Source: Arbacia lixula (Eukaryota > Echinodermata > Echinoidea > Arbacioida > Arbaciidae). From it: a DNA stretch of 64,000 nt. Positions 1-10,745 of the stretch are shown one piece after another. Where the stretch lies: assembly GCA_963669155.1 (NCBI GenBank), contig OZ022594.1, positions 18,698,274-18,762,273 of the forward strand, in the 5' to 3' direction. A program made the translations under genes and the position numbers. The notes under the pieces are model-generated. The model was not told the origin of the DNA, did no database searches, and worked only from the letters and a program-made list of their open reading frames with translations. The stretch's first letter is position 1; every line of letters begins with the position of its first letter.

Positions 1-1228
1 TTGATAAGGTCTAAAAATGAAGCCCTGAAAAAATTGTATTTCAAAATGATTATTTAGAGCTTTAAAAAAGTGAAAAGTAAGTTGACCGTTTTCACCTGCC
101 CTTTTCCTCCCATAGATTTACTCATGTAGATCTGTTATTTTCTACTCGCCCCAAGTATTAATTGTTTATTCATTCATATCTTGCCAGTGGCAGCATAAAT
201 TTCCAAACTTTTGTGTTCTAGGATGTTCATTTGTACATTCAAATGCTACTATGTAGCTGAGATATCAAAGTTGAACATTTTTTTTTAATTGAAGCTCCAC
301 AATGTTAGCCTATCACTTTAAAGGGAGAAGGCACCAGCAACTAACAGGCATAAATTAAGAAAATAAAATTTGAGTTCTTGCCAACCAGTCAGATTGCACG
401 TGCGCTGCACTGGAGCTGACCATGCGTGACCAATGCATGCCACGCGACTTGTGTTAGCCATACCTTGTTTATGTACGTACTGTTTGAATTGATGAGCTCC
501 TCCCCCTAAAGCTGTTTAGGGTAAACCTTACAAAGACGTAAAATAAACACAAATTAACTAATTTATAGGGCCTTGATGAGGGTGAGTATTACAAAGTACC
601 CCTTATTTAAGCTGTCTTTATCACCATGTACCATAATTCTCATAATACAATGTCATTTTTATTCTTAACTTATGCCTCTTAGTTGCCGGCGCCTTCTCCC
701 TTTAAGTAAAAATAGAAGTCCAACTCAATACAACTCTTTATTAAAGTAAAGGTCTAAAATTCAAATACAGTAAGCCAAAAAATATTGTGACAAGGAAATT
801 TTCTGGAAGTGTGACAATTTTATGGATGGAATCAATTCTTGATAATTATTAAATGTACCACAAATTGAAATTAATCAAACCAAATCATTAAAAAAGAGTT
901 TGTAAACTGTAAAGCAATCACAAAGGTATGTGACTGACTGTACTGTTTTTTACCTCAACACTGTTCCGCTTCTTCCTCTTTACTGGGGATGGTGCTCTCT
1001 CTTCTGTATAGTCCGCTTACCACTATGGCCATAGAATGTTCGATTTCTGGCTACGTCATCCAGAGCTGGGAGAGTCCCCCTTTCATGCTTAAATTTTGTT
1101 TTAAGCGACTCTTTGATGGTATCCTACAGAACAAATGTATTGGGATAAATGAACCACGTTTTAAAAATCAAAATTGTTTTGTGCATCTGGTGCTGATAAA
1201 ATCTGAACTGCACGCATACATGTATACA
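1..1228. other. 5' flank: no gene, one inverted-repeat element
   Basis: AT-rich DNA. The only structure I see is the TA-flanked inverted-repeat element at 321-702. Small open frames here lack coding character. Confidence 0.6.
321..702. mobile_element. MITE with ~45-bp terminal inverted repeats, TA target site
   Basis: The left end (AAGGGAGAAGGCACCAGCAA) is the reverse complement of the right end (...GTTGCCGGCGCCTTCTCCCTT) with few mismatches over about 45 bp. TA dinucleotides flank both ends (319-320, 703-704). There is no coding capacity. The ends resemble families B, C and O in this window. Confidence 0.75.
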
Positions 1229-1327
1229 TGCACACACACACCCACACAACACACACACACACACACACCCACCCACCCACACACACACACAACACACACA
1301 CACACACCCACAACACACACACACACA
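1229..1327. repeat. (CA)n microsatellite with CCCA interruptions
   Basis: A nearly pure CA tract broken by ACCC and AACA. It generates the spurious His/Thr- and Cys/Val-rich frames on the two strands. Confidence 0.95.
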
Positions 1328-3527
1328 TGCATAAACACAGACATGGATTAGAACAATGAAAAACAATTTTTTTCTTACAATATTTTGATTACAAATGGTG
1401 GCTTACTGTCAGTTGTCACAACAGTCAACACAAGACAACAGTCAACAGTACTGACATGGGACTACACTCATACGTACACATACATGGTACACGTTGCACA
1501 CAACTGCTTTTACAAAACGCAACAAATTCATTAAGTATTTTTCATGCAAAGAATCGTTACTTTCGATCGAAGGGTAAGAAAAAAATATTAATTGTTACAA
1601 AACATTATGCTCCAATATTAAAAAAAAAATATATTCAGAAAAGGTTAAATTGCTTACTTTTCACAAGCTACAGACGCGCTGTTTCGGAGAGAAGATCAGA
1701 GTTTTACCCGTCGTCACTGCATGCACTATACGCGTCACGCACGTATACGCTAGTATGCATGAATTCGCAATTAATCGAAGGCCGCGCGACGTGCACTTTC
1801 GACGCGAAATTAAGCCATCCGATTGGCCAGCCGCTCTCCGCTTACTGCACAGCCATTGGTTTAGACGCGTTAATTACGTAGTCTCAAGTTTATAAACCAA
1901 AATTGTGGCTGAATTGAATAATATCATTGTTTTTCGTTTATCCTTATACAGAAAAAGAGTGTTCAAGTCTGTCAATTAGTAATAACATCTGTTTATTATG
2001 TAACTAACCTGTTGTTGGGTAAGAAATTAAAATAATCTTTCATTTTCAATCATTAGTATCCAATAGGGTCTGGAAACCGCACTAGTTGTATTACGCCGGG
2101 GTTCAGAGTTGTACCCCTTGTGTTTGTGATCATTTCGAAGGACTAAAAAATGTACCCCCAAAGGTACAAAGTTGCCTCGGGGTAGATAATGCCTCAAAAT
2201 ACGTAACTTTGTACCCCAAATGTACCCTGATTTTTTAGTGTGCATACCGAGGAGCTAAACTTTGATTTTTCTGGTAAAAGAGATCCTATGTAAAGTAAGA
2301 ATGATAAGTTTCAAAACTATTTCAAGAAAATAATACGATGGGTTTTTTTGTCTATCAATGTGAGTTTCAGTTGAAGCTACCCGAAGCTTATCTGATATGG
2401 GAAGTCGAAAATCCGTAGAAGGCCGGAGTCCCCGAGTGCGAAACACGAGGCCTATCATCACTCATACGCCTCGTGAACGTAAAAAGTTCATTTGTTTATA
2501 CTGATATTATTGTTTCATGTTTCTAGAAAATCTACCAGCCTTCTACGATGCTCTGTCATGCATATTCATATCCATAGACCGAAATAAGCCCAGAGCGACG
2601 AATATGTGATGTCATATGAACTCACGAACTCGGACCTGGGAAATGATATGTGATTGGTTGCATAAAAAGCAGCCATGACCAAATAAGGTAAGCCTTATGA
2701 ATCATGCATGAAACAATATGAATAGTGATGAGAATAAGTGATGATAGGCCTCGTGCTGCGCAATTGGGTATGAAATGACTAAAACATATATGAGAAAAAA
2801 AAAACCGCATGTAACTCTAAGCATGATGGTACGCGCTATCCTGCTGTTTCCATCTTTCCAGGCGAGTTCTTCATCCCAACATTGTGCCGCTCATGACTGT
2901 TGGTCATAAGAAGAGTCTTGAGCAAACTTTGATTATCATTCGACTCATTGATGGCAAGAAGCTCCGAACGCTCATTTTCCAGGTAATTTATGGCCAAGCA
3001 TATGAGCCTCCTTTAAAGCCAGCTCTCGCAGACGACACAGTTTTGCCATAATTCTGCATTCGTTATCGGGCCTTCGACTGGAAATGTGACGTCACGATCT
3101 TCAACGGTTCAGCAAGGCGCAGCGGGTGTCGTCTGCGGGGACCTAATAATACATGAAACATAAAAATAGCAGCAGTCCTTGTTCAATGAACAGCATACCA
3201 ACTCCAGGCCCGTTGGCAGACACGACAGTTTGTTTCTTCATTTACTTCAGATATTGGAGTGGTCACCTGCTTCCCCTTTTCCTTAACTGTCTCTTTATCA
3301 AGTCAATAATTTTCCAGGGCCCCGTATCACAAAGAGCTACGAAACCTTATTGACTTGTAATACATTCCATTCACATAATGGTCTGATCAGAATTCGCCAG
3401 AAATGGGTTGTTCCCTCTGTTTAATGTTACGAGTAGTACATGTATATTAAAAGATGATTTGTACTTATTTTTTCCAAGCTTTATAATATGTGTTTTACAC
3501 TGTAAATACACTGTAACTGTAACTCCT
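1328..3527. other. 5' flank: no gene recognised
   Basis: No coding region. At 2095-2235 there are several GGTAC/GTACC-rich short inverted repeats (for example GTACCCCCAAAGGTAC), in the same style as the element at 4209-4385. A CpG-rich patch at about 1675-1870 has no recognisable content. Confidence 0.5.
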
Positions 3528-3586
3528 GGATATACTCCTATAGCGAGAGGGAGAGGGGGGAGGGGGGGGGGGGGAGGATACACTCC

Positions 3587-3638
<52 letters not shown>

Positions 3639-3724
3639 TATACTCCTATAGCGAGAGAGGGGGTGGGAGGAGAGGGATGCTCCTACAGCGAGAGAGGGAG
3701 AGGAGGGAGGGGATATACTCCTGT

Positions 3725-3813
<89 letters not shown>

Positions 3814-3946
3814 ATACTCCTGTAGCGAGAGGGGGGGGGGGGGAGGGGCGAGAGAGTAGGGGGGGGGGGTGAGGGAGAGAGGGAGATGCATATACTATAA
3901 AGCGAGAGGGGGAGGGAGAGAGAGAGAGAGAGGGGGGGGGGTGGTG
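3528..3946. repeat. Punctuated GA/G-rich minisatellite
   Basis: A core close to GGATATACTCCTGTAGCGAG recurs at about 3528, 3576, 3635, 3675, 3711, 3810 and 3885. The copies are separated by GA or G tracts of very different length. The cores are better conserved than the spacers, so it is not a simple dinucleotide repeat. It explains the Arg/Glu-rich and Leu/Ser-rich frames. Confidence 0.9.
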
Positions 3947-4208
3947 GTTACATTCCCATGCATGTTTGTTATATAATTATACATTTATAAAGAGAGAGGT
4001 GGATAAATTCAGAGCCCTTATGTACAATGTATAAAGGGCCCTGGATTTATTGCCATTCCCGTTCAACATGTCACATACACTCACACACTTGGATCGTTGG
4101 GCCAGGGCGGTGCAAGTTCAGTGAAACATTTGCATCTTCCTGCTGAGCACCCTTTCTTTACCAGACTTTTAAAACTCCACTGGCTTTACTATACACAATT
4201 CCATGCTA

Positions 4209-4385
4209 ATGGTTCACACTAAGAAATTAGGGTTCAAAATTGAACCTCCAGGTGTGATACATTAGCAGCACCCAATGGGGTTCAAAATTTGCACCCTAGT
4301 CAAGGGTGCAATTTTCAACCCTCTAATGGGGTTTATTTTTGCACCCTGCGGGTTCAAAACTGCACCCCTAGGGGTTCAATTTAAA
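4209..4385. repeat. Cluster of GGTTCAA...TTGAACC short inverted repeats
   Basis: GGTTCAAAATTGAACC and related GGGGTTCAAA / TTTGCACCCT blocks alternate in both orientations across about 170 bp. They could form several small hairpins. It resembles an internally repetitive MITE; the ends are unclear. A similar GGTTCAAAATTGAACC recurs at 4750. Confidence 0.55.
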
Positions 4386-5640
4386 AGTATGTACAAAAAT
4401 ATGACACAAGTCAATAGGCCTAATGCATGCATGAATATTCATTAGCATCTGAGTACGAAATATCTATTTGATGCCTTGTCTCCGCTTGCATGATTGGTTG
4501 ATTAACACCGGCTAGCCGCTTAGTTTATGTACGATGACTTTCTTTACGGACAATTATAACTTATATGTTTCGTTTGCGTGGATTTACGTAGCAAATCAAT
4601 TAATATTGATTATTTGTAATTAAACTTCATTTTCTTCCCATATTCTTTGAATCAAATTACTTTTATAACAGATACGGGCTGTAACATGTGAATAATATGA
4701 TAATCGCTTTTCTGTCGGTTTCTGTACAACACTAATAATCCATACAGAAAGGTTCAAAATTGAACCTTCCTGGAGATTGAAACCTGGTTCGTACGAAGTA
4801 AGCCCGCAGAGGTGGAATATTCAACCCTTGTCGATATTGGGCTGATAAATATGGGTCCCATATGGGCTGCCCATATGGGGAGCATCTGGGCCCATATGGC
4901 CCCATTTGGCCCATCTGGGACCCATCTATATTTTGCACCGTACATTCCATCTGGGGCCCATATGAGCCAAATGGGCAAAAAAAATTTGAGGGATGATAAT
5001 ATTATACTTGGATAAGCAACATACGAACACATAATCCTTATCTTAACCTCATCCCATCTTATCTTATTCTAACCTATCCTACTCGATCCTATTATGTTCC
5101 TCAGTACACACACTTTCATATATATATAGTACTACGGAAATTTACTTCAAAAAATATTGGTTAGTACAATTAAAGATAAAAATTTTGTCGTAATTATTGT
5201 TGTCTGGATTCAATTAGGTGGCATTTATTTATTTTTTTAATAAAACGGTTATTGGAATGTATGCTTAAATATTTCTTCTATCTAGTTATATACCGGTAAT
5301 CTATCCAAATGTACAAAAATATGACACAAGTAAATAGGCCTAATGCATGCATGAATATTCATGGGTACCTCAGTTATAAGGTGGGTTCTAGTTGGAAAAG
5401 CCCATATGGGCCCTGTATGGGACCCTATATGGCTTAGTCGACCTAGAAATAAGACCACATTATCCATATACATACCACATAGGGCCCATATGGTTTTATT
5501 ATCTGGGTTGTAGGTGGGACAAACCATATGGGCCCCATATGGGTTGAACATGGTACATATGGGCCCAAGTAGACCCACATGATTTCCATATCTGCCCCAG
5601 ATACATTACTATCTGGGTTCCAGTTACTAGTTTCTTCCAA
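4385..5640. repeat. CCATATGG-palindrome-rich dispersed repeat, copy 1
   Basis: Dense CCCATATGGG/GGGCCCATATGG palindromes at 4850-4975 and 5398-5580 flank AT-rich DNA. A block beginning GTACAAAAATATGACACAAG occurs at about 4391 and 5309, and again at about 9556 in copy 2. It encodes spurious MGPIWA-type peptides. No gene. Confidence 0.7.
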
Positions 5641-5904
5641 TCACTGGAATTATTTGGGTTTTTTTTTCAGCTCTCGGCAAAATATGAGGGTGAGTGCGCA
5701 TTATCCTTCTAAATGTGCTATTGTATGGTCGAAGGCCTATATTTTAATGGTATACTTTTTAGTCAATCTTACAGGTTGGACCTGTAATTAGTGATATGCT
5801 GTTGTTTAATTTTATTTCGCATCATCCAAGCTTATTGTGACTAGAGATAAACATAGAAAATAAGTTAAAGGGGATTTCAAGAAGAAAAAAACAAAAACAA
5901 GGCG

Positions 5905-5998
5905 GGGGGGAGGAAATGTTACGGGTTGCTTAATATGTAGAGATAGAGGGGGAAACAAGGGGGGAAGGGGGGAGGAAATGTTACGGGTTGCTTAATAC
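5905..5998 (+). repeat. Short tandem duplication (~70-bp unit)
   Basis: GGGGAGGAAATGTTACGGGTTGCTTAATA is present twice (near 5909 and 5970), each followed by a related AGAGATAGAG tail. The separating DNA is G/A-rich. Confidence 0.75.
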
Positions 5999-6026
5999 AT
6001 GTATAAAGAGATAGAGTACCTTCCCT

Positions 6027-6252
6027 GATCAAAACAAGTTTTTAAAAAAATCAAAAGATTACGCAATGGTTGCCAGGCGTTCAGGTGAAACAACAGGGGA
6101 AACAACTGATCAAAACAAGTTTTTTAAAAAATCAAAAGATTACGCAATGGTTGCCAGGCGTTCAGGTGAAACAACAGGGGAAACAACTGATCAAAACAAG
6201 TTTTTTTAAAAAAAATCAAAAGATTACGCAATGGTTGCCAGGCGTTCAGGTG
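6027..6252 (+). repeat. 81-bp tandem repeat, 2.8 copies
   Basis: GATCAAAACAAG recurs at 6027, 6108 and 6189, so the period is exactly 81 bp, with only poly-T/A length differences. 81 is a multiple of 3, so one frame stays open and gives a repetitive Lys/Gln peptide. I do not regard it as a gene. Confidence 0.92.
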
Positions 6253-6651
6253 TCGTGACTTAGGGGCCAAATCAATGACCTTTTACCGACTACCATTAGT
6301 GCCCTTCTGATATGGCGATCGGCCCAAAGCATGTCTCTTCGTAAACTCCTGGAATTCTAGCCGAAGCCCTGACGATTTAGGGGAGGAAACAAGGCTGATC
6401 CCAATCACACGGTGCCAAACCGCAAAAATCCTTGAACCTGTATTAGCGTCAGACGAACCCGAACCCGTGCGAGGCGCACGAGTGTGAGCTTACTGCCGGC
6501 GTATTAGACCTCTCGGCCATAATAGCGTCGGTGCTCAACCGGGAGAATTTAGCCGCTACATGGTGTTTATGTTTATGTTGGCGTCCCTCCACGATGAATG
6601 TTTAACGACCCTAAGCTGTGAATGTATCGTGCCCGAAATCACTATGAGCAG
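6253..6651. other. GC-richer unique stretch, nothing recognised
   Basis: This stretch is richer in CpG than its surroundings and has no repeat copy elsewhere in the window. Neither an ORF nor a tRNA/rRNA pattern could be recognised. Confidence 0.4.
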
Positions 6652-6717
6652 GATCTTTTGTTATATGCGGACATTTCGAAGGGACCCTTTGAAATTTTGA
6701 CCGCATAACAAAAGATC
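6652..6717. mobile_element. Family H mini-MITE (GATCTTTTGTTAT...ATAACAAAAGATC)
   Basis: A 66-bp hairpin whose ends GATCTTTTGTTATATGCGG and CCGCATAACAAAAGATC are inverted repeats around a centre reading TTTGAAATTTTGA. Related copies: 27067-27133, 35536-35598, 40176-40256. Confidence 0.8.
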
Positions 6718-6904
6718 GTGTCCGTAGTGTCAGTAATACACACAGACCCTTGGTACACACAGCGTCATGACCGTATGCATTCAGAGTACATGCTAAGCTT
6801 AATGTGTAGATTATCGCTGGCTTAACGTTGTATTGTACGACGACATACGGTGGATGTTAGAATGGTGTTATTTAAGTGTTGCATATAATATCGTACGGGG
6901 CCTT

Positions 6905-8900
6905 TGAATAAGCCGTTTTCGCAATGTATTCATAACTTTATCCCTAAGACGCTATGATATTCGCCTGTATCTGGGGATTCAGTTTAAATTAGTGGAATGC
7001 ATATTAGTTGTTGCTACTCTTCAACTTTCCTGCTATCCGCCACCTTAAGAGTCGTTTCGGACACGCTTGTTCCAATCAAGGAAACTGGTCATGTGTGATT
7101 TTCTGTGCAACTGGTTTGAACCATGGACCTATCATGGATGGACTGCGCTCGGATAAACTTCCTTTGATCTATGAGGTCCGCCGCCTCATAAAAATCCAAG
7201 ACATTCAGGTGTTTTAAACAACTAGCTGTATTTCTAATTAGGTAGTGCCTTCCTCTGAATAACAAAAGAAAATCTGTTTTGAGAAGTATGCCAACCGTTC
7301 AGCCTTCGCTGGGAGCTCGTTGCTGATCTTTTTACACACACTGTGAATTAGTTTTGGGGTGAGCGAAGGGAAATTTTGAACAAAATTGTAGAAAGAATTT
7401 GATCCGTAACTCTTTCGGACACTTCCGCACACGAAATTGAGGTTGTTTCCATGAAAGATGAAACACTCAATAAACGATTTACAAGATATTTTTAAGGAAA
7501 TATTATTTGGAAATGTGTGATATGGAGGCATTTCTCTGGCATGTTTTCTATAGTATTCTCATTTTATCACAAAAACGAAGCAACAATATAATCTGAAATT
7601 CACAGAATCGTATCTTTATAAGATGTAATACTACTGCACATGTACTTCAGTTCATGTAGTGGTTCTGAAATCTTCTGCGCATACAGAATGTATATTCCTC
7701 AAAATGCATCCTACATTTTGTCATGCTTGTTTGGCGGCGGATTTCCCTCGATCAAAGAGCCAAACGCGTAAAATATTCCATTGTGACATCAATGCACACG
7801 ACTGCTGTAGGAATAAATTACACTTCGTGCTGACTCCATTCCTTACACCTCTCTGTTTGAACCTTCATGCTGATATGCCGTTGAGCTTGTTCCATAATCT
7901 TCTACCACTCTTCTTGCAGAATCGAGAAGATCTTTGTAATTATAAGCAGTCTCGAACTAAGCACATGTAGGTCTGAGCTTGGTCTTGCTGCTCTTATCTG
8001 GTGACATTTACATCAACCTTGGCCCTTGCCAATAATCCATTTTCGTAATGTATTCCCAACTTTCCCTCTTTATACTTCCTTGTAACGTGTAAATACATTC
8101 ACCTATATGCATGGTGTTTCGTGATTCAGTTTCAATAGATGGAACGCAATCTGAATCTATTGGTTGTTGCTACTCGGACAAACCTCGAACAAGCTTTGGG
8201 GCTACCATTAGTAACGTATTGTTTGAATGACGTAACATTTTATTACATAATGAAAATGGTCTGTTAGTGTGGGGATGTGCATACATTACGAAATTGGTCT
8301 ATTAAAGAATTAACCTGTTATGAATGGACTTTCATTTGGTCTATGATGACCCAAGCCTCATCAATCTACCCGACTTTCAGGTGTTTTAAACAATACGCTG
8401 TATTTCTGATTAGGCAATGCCTTTCTCTGAATAACAAAATAACATCTGTTCTGAGAAATATGTCAACCGTGCAGTCTTCGCATGGAGTTCATATAGCTGA
8501 TCCTGATGCACACACTGTGAGTAATCCATTTTCGTAATGTATTCACAATTTTCCCCATTACTGCCTGGTGAGGCGTTATTACATTTACATGTATTTCGTG
8601 ATTCAGTTTCAATTTAGGGATGGCACTCTGAATCTAATTAATCTCTGCTACGCGGAAAAACCTCGGACAAGCTTTGGGGTTACCATTAGTAACGTTTTGT
8701 TTGAACGACGTGAATGAATTTTGATTACATAATGAAAATGGTCTGTTAGTTTGGGGATGAGCGAAGGGACATTTTGAAGAAATTGTAAAAAGAATTCGGT
8801 CCGTAACTTTTTCTGACACCTCCGGACACAAAATTTAGGTTAATTCCATGGATGTTAAACATTTAATAAACGATTTACAATATAATTGTAAGGAAACCCT
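6905..8900. repeat. Degenerate tandem segmental duplication (6905-7510 and 8030-8900)
   Basis: The two halves align in the same order. Shared blocks include TTCAGGTGTTTTAAACAA (7204 / 8377), a TTAGGNANTGCCTTNCTCTGAATAACAAAA block (7240 / 8410), and GATGAGCGAAGGGA with ATTTAATAAACGATTTACAA (7360-7490 / 8755-8880). The second half is split by a D2 repeat at about 8532-8705. Frames read from either half look non-coding. Confidence 0.75.
8040..8225 (-). repeat. Dispersed repeat D2
   Basis: In reverse orientation it carries the D2 core (AACCCCAAAGCTTGTCC, then GTAGCAACAACTAATAGATTC, then AATACATTACGAAAA). Other copies: 6915-7030(-), 8532-8705(-), 12118-12295(+), 20338-20505(+) and 32532-32712(+), the last two inside family C, and a piece at 48338-48405. 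Confidence 0.75.
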
Positions 8901-9224
8901 ATTATTTCAACGACATATATAGGGCTAATTTATCTAAGACTGTGTCGACTTATGAGAATCAATGTTTGTTTCATTTCATTTGATAATTGTCGAATACCTG
9001 AAATCACTTTCCTGTTGGTCTGTTACAAAAATGTTTTTGTTTAACTTGCTCCCATGATTTCTGCATCAATTGTGATCAAACTTGGTACAAATGATCCTTG
9101 GGTAATACCACATGTGGCGTTATGAAGATGATGGGGTCAAAGGTCATCTACGGGTTAAAAGGTCAAATGATATGAGTCCATGTGCATCATTTTCCTCTTG
9201 GTCTGTTACAAAGATGTTAAAGGC

Positions 9225-9745
9225 CCCATTTGGCCCATCATATTTTACACCGTACACCCCATCTAGTGCCCATATGGGCCAAATGGGTCAAAAAGATAAT
9301 AGAAATGGAGGGAATGTATTTCACATTATTAATCATACTTCGATAGGCTACATATGAGCACGTACACAATCCTTTCCCTTTCCTATCTTGTCCTATCCTT
9401 TCCTATCCTACTCGATCCTATCGTATTCCTCAGTACACTAACTTTCATATAATTATAGTACTACGGAAATTTGGTGTAATTAAAGATGAACACTTTGTTG
9501 TAATTATTGTTGTCTGGACTCAATTAGGTGGCAATCTATTCGGTAATCTATTCAAATGTATAAAAATATGACACAAGCCAATAGGCCTAATACATGCATG
9601 AATATTCATGGGCATCTCAGTTATCATGTGGGTTCAAGGTGGAAAAAAATCCATATGGCCCCATATGGGTTTTATATGGCTCAGTCGACACAGAAATAAG
9701 ACCAAAGTGCCCATATACATACCACATTGGGCCCATATGGTCAAC
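9225..9745. repeat. CCATATGG-palindrome-rich dispersed repeat, copy 2
   Basis: Parallels 4900-5560: the same order of palindromes, a CTATCC-rich stretch, TAATTATTGTTGTCTGGA, AATATGACACAAG, and ATGAATATTCATGGG followed by GTCGAC and CCACATTGGGCCCATATGG. It is diverged from copy 1 but clearly homologous. Confidence 0.75.
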
Positions 9746-10028
9746 TCGGTTCGAGATTTTTTCAAAAGAGGCAACATGGCGCATATTCATTTTTCTTAAC
9801 TACTTGCCCAACTAAGCAATACGTACGCACCATGTTGCTATGTATTGAAACCGATCGAGTTGACCAAATTCTCTGTAAGAAGGGCTCTAGACAGGAGCAG
9901 AGCCATCTATAACCAGAGTTTGGCCAACTATAGGTAACAACATGGTGCGTGTTGCTTTGTTGGGCAAGCGAATGGCAAAAGAATATTCGTCATGTTGTAA
10001 CCGAATGAAACCGAGTTGGCCAAACTCT
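9739..10028. mobile_element. Two adjacent family E inverted-repeat elements
   Basis: Copies at about 9739-9874 and 9915-10028. Ends read AGAGTTTGGCCAACTCG / GAGTTGGCCAAACTCT, with an internal GGTAACAACATGGCGCGTG-like palindrome. They are joined by a short segment whose GGCTCTRGACNGGAG motif is repeated after the second copy. Other E copies: 15051-15170, 15951-16073, degenerate 11963-12055. Confidence 0.75.
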
Positions 10029-10539
10029 GTTTATAGATGGCTCTGGACGGGAGTATCGTATGTCTGTGACGGGAGACGGAAAGTGCGCCCCCTTCATTTT
10101 AAATAGTCATAACAGTAACATTTCTCATGTTTTCAAGTCTGCATGCATGCATAGACTCAAATAAGTTACTTTCTCAAAAATGACTGATTTGATTTGTCAT
10201 GTTTTCAAGCTATTTACAATTAACACTCTCATTATCTGGATGAGCACTGAAACTTCTTCGTAAAAGTCAAGATTTACAGTGTTATATTAACAATTACACA
10301 CATCGCGCCAACTCTGCAAGTGTAAACGGGCACAGGGATAGCACGCTGGAAGTCCATATTCAACACGCGGGAAATACCCGATTTGTCATTCGTTGTGCTT
10401 TCTTTGGTGGTATTTCCGTGAATAATCTCGTAGTGACTCACAAACCCATGTATTTTACACTGTTTTCGTTGGTTATTTAATAAGATAATGTTAGATAATA
10501 GTGTATTGTCACTCGTAAATCGTCCACATTAGAGGGACT

Positions 10540-10745
10540 TAATGGAGGGGTGAGGAGAGAGAGAAGGATGGATAGAGAAGAGGAAGGGTGAGGAAATAGA
10601 GATGGGTGGAGGAAGAGGATAGAGAGGAAAAGTGTGGAGAGAGAGAAAGGCGGAGAAAGAGGATGGAGAGGAGGGGTGAGGAGGAAGAGAAGGGAGAGGA
10701 GGGCTGAGGAGAGAGAGAGATCGAAGAATGGAGGAAGAGGAGGGG
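10540..10745 (+). repeat. GGA/GAGA-rich low-complexity tract
   Basis: About 200 bp of purine-rich GAGGA/GAGAG sequence, with imperfect repeats of GAGGGGTGAGGAG-like units. It makes a Ser/Pro/Leu-rich frame on the minus strand that I reject as coding. Confidence 0.9.

Noticed and set aside
989-1366. His/Thr-rich and Cys/Val-rich frames
   Set aside because: Translations of a CA microsatellite. The same applies at 24269-24643 and 39736-40121.
1456-1895. A 141-codon frame in a CpG-richer patch
   Set aside because: No recognisable motif, and overlapping frames of similar length make chance likely; no promoter or splice signals support it.
3408-3891. Glu/Arg-rich and Leu/Ser-rich frames
   Set aside because: Translations of the GA minisatellite.
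4732-5578. Frames with repeated GPIWA/MGPYG peptides
   Set aside because: They arise from CCCATATGGGC palindromes in a dispersed repeat and appear on both strands.
6360-6560. GC-richer block that first suggested a structural RNA gene
   Set aside because: I could not fold a tRNA, 5S or snRNA pattern or recognise conserved boxes.
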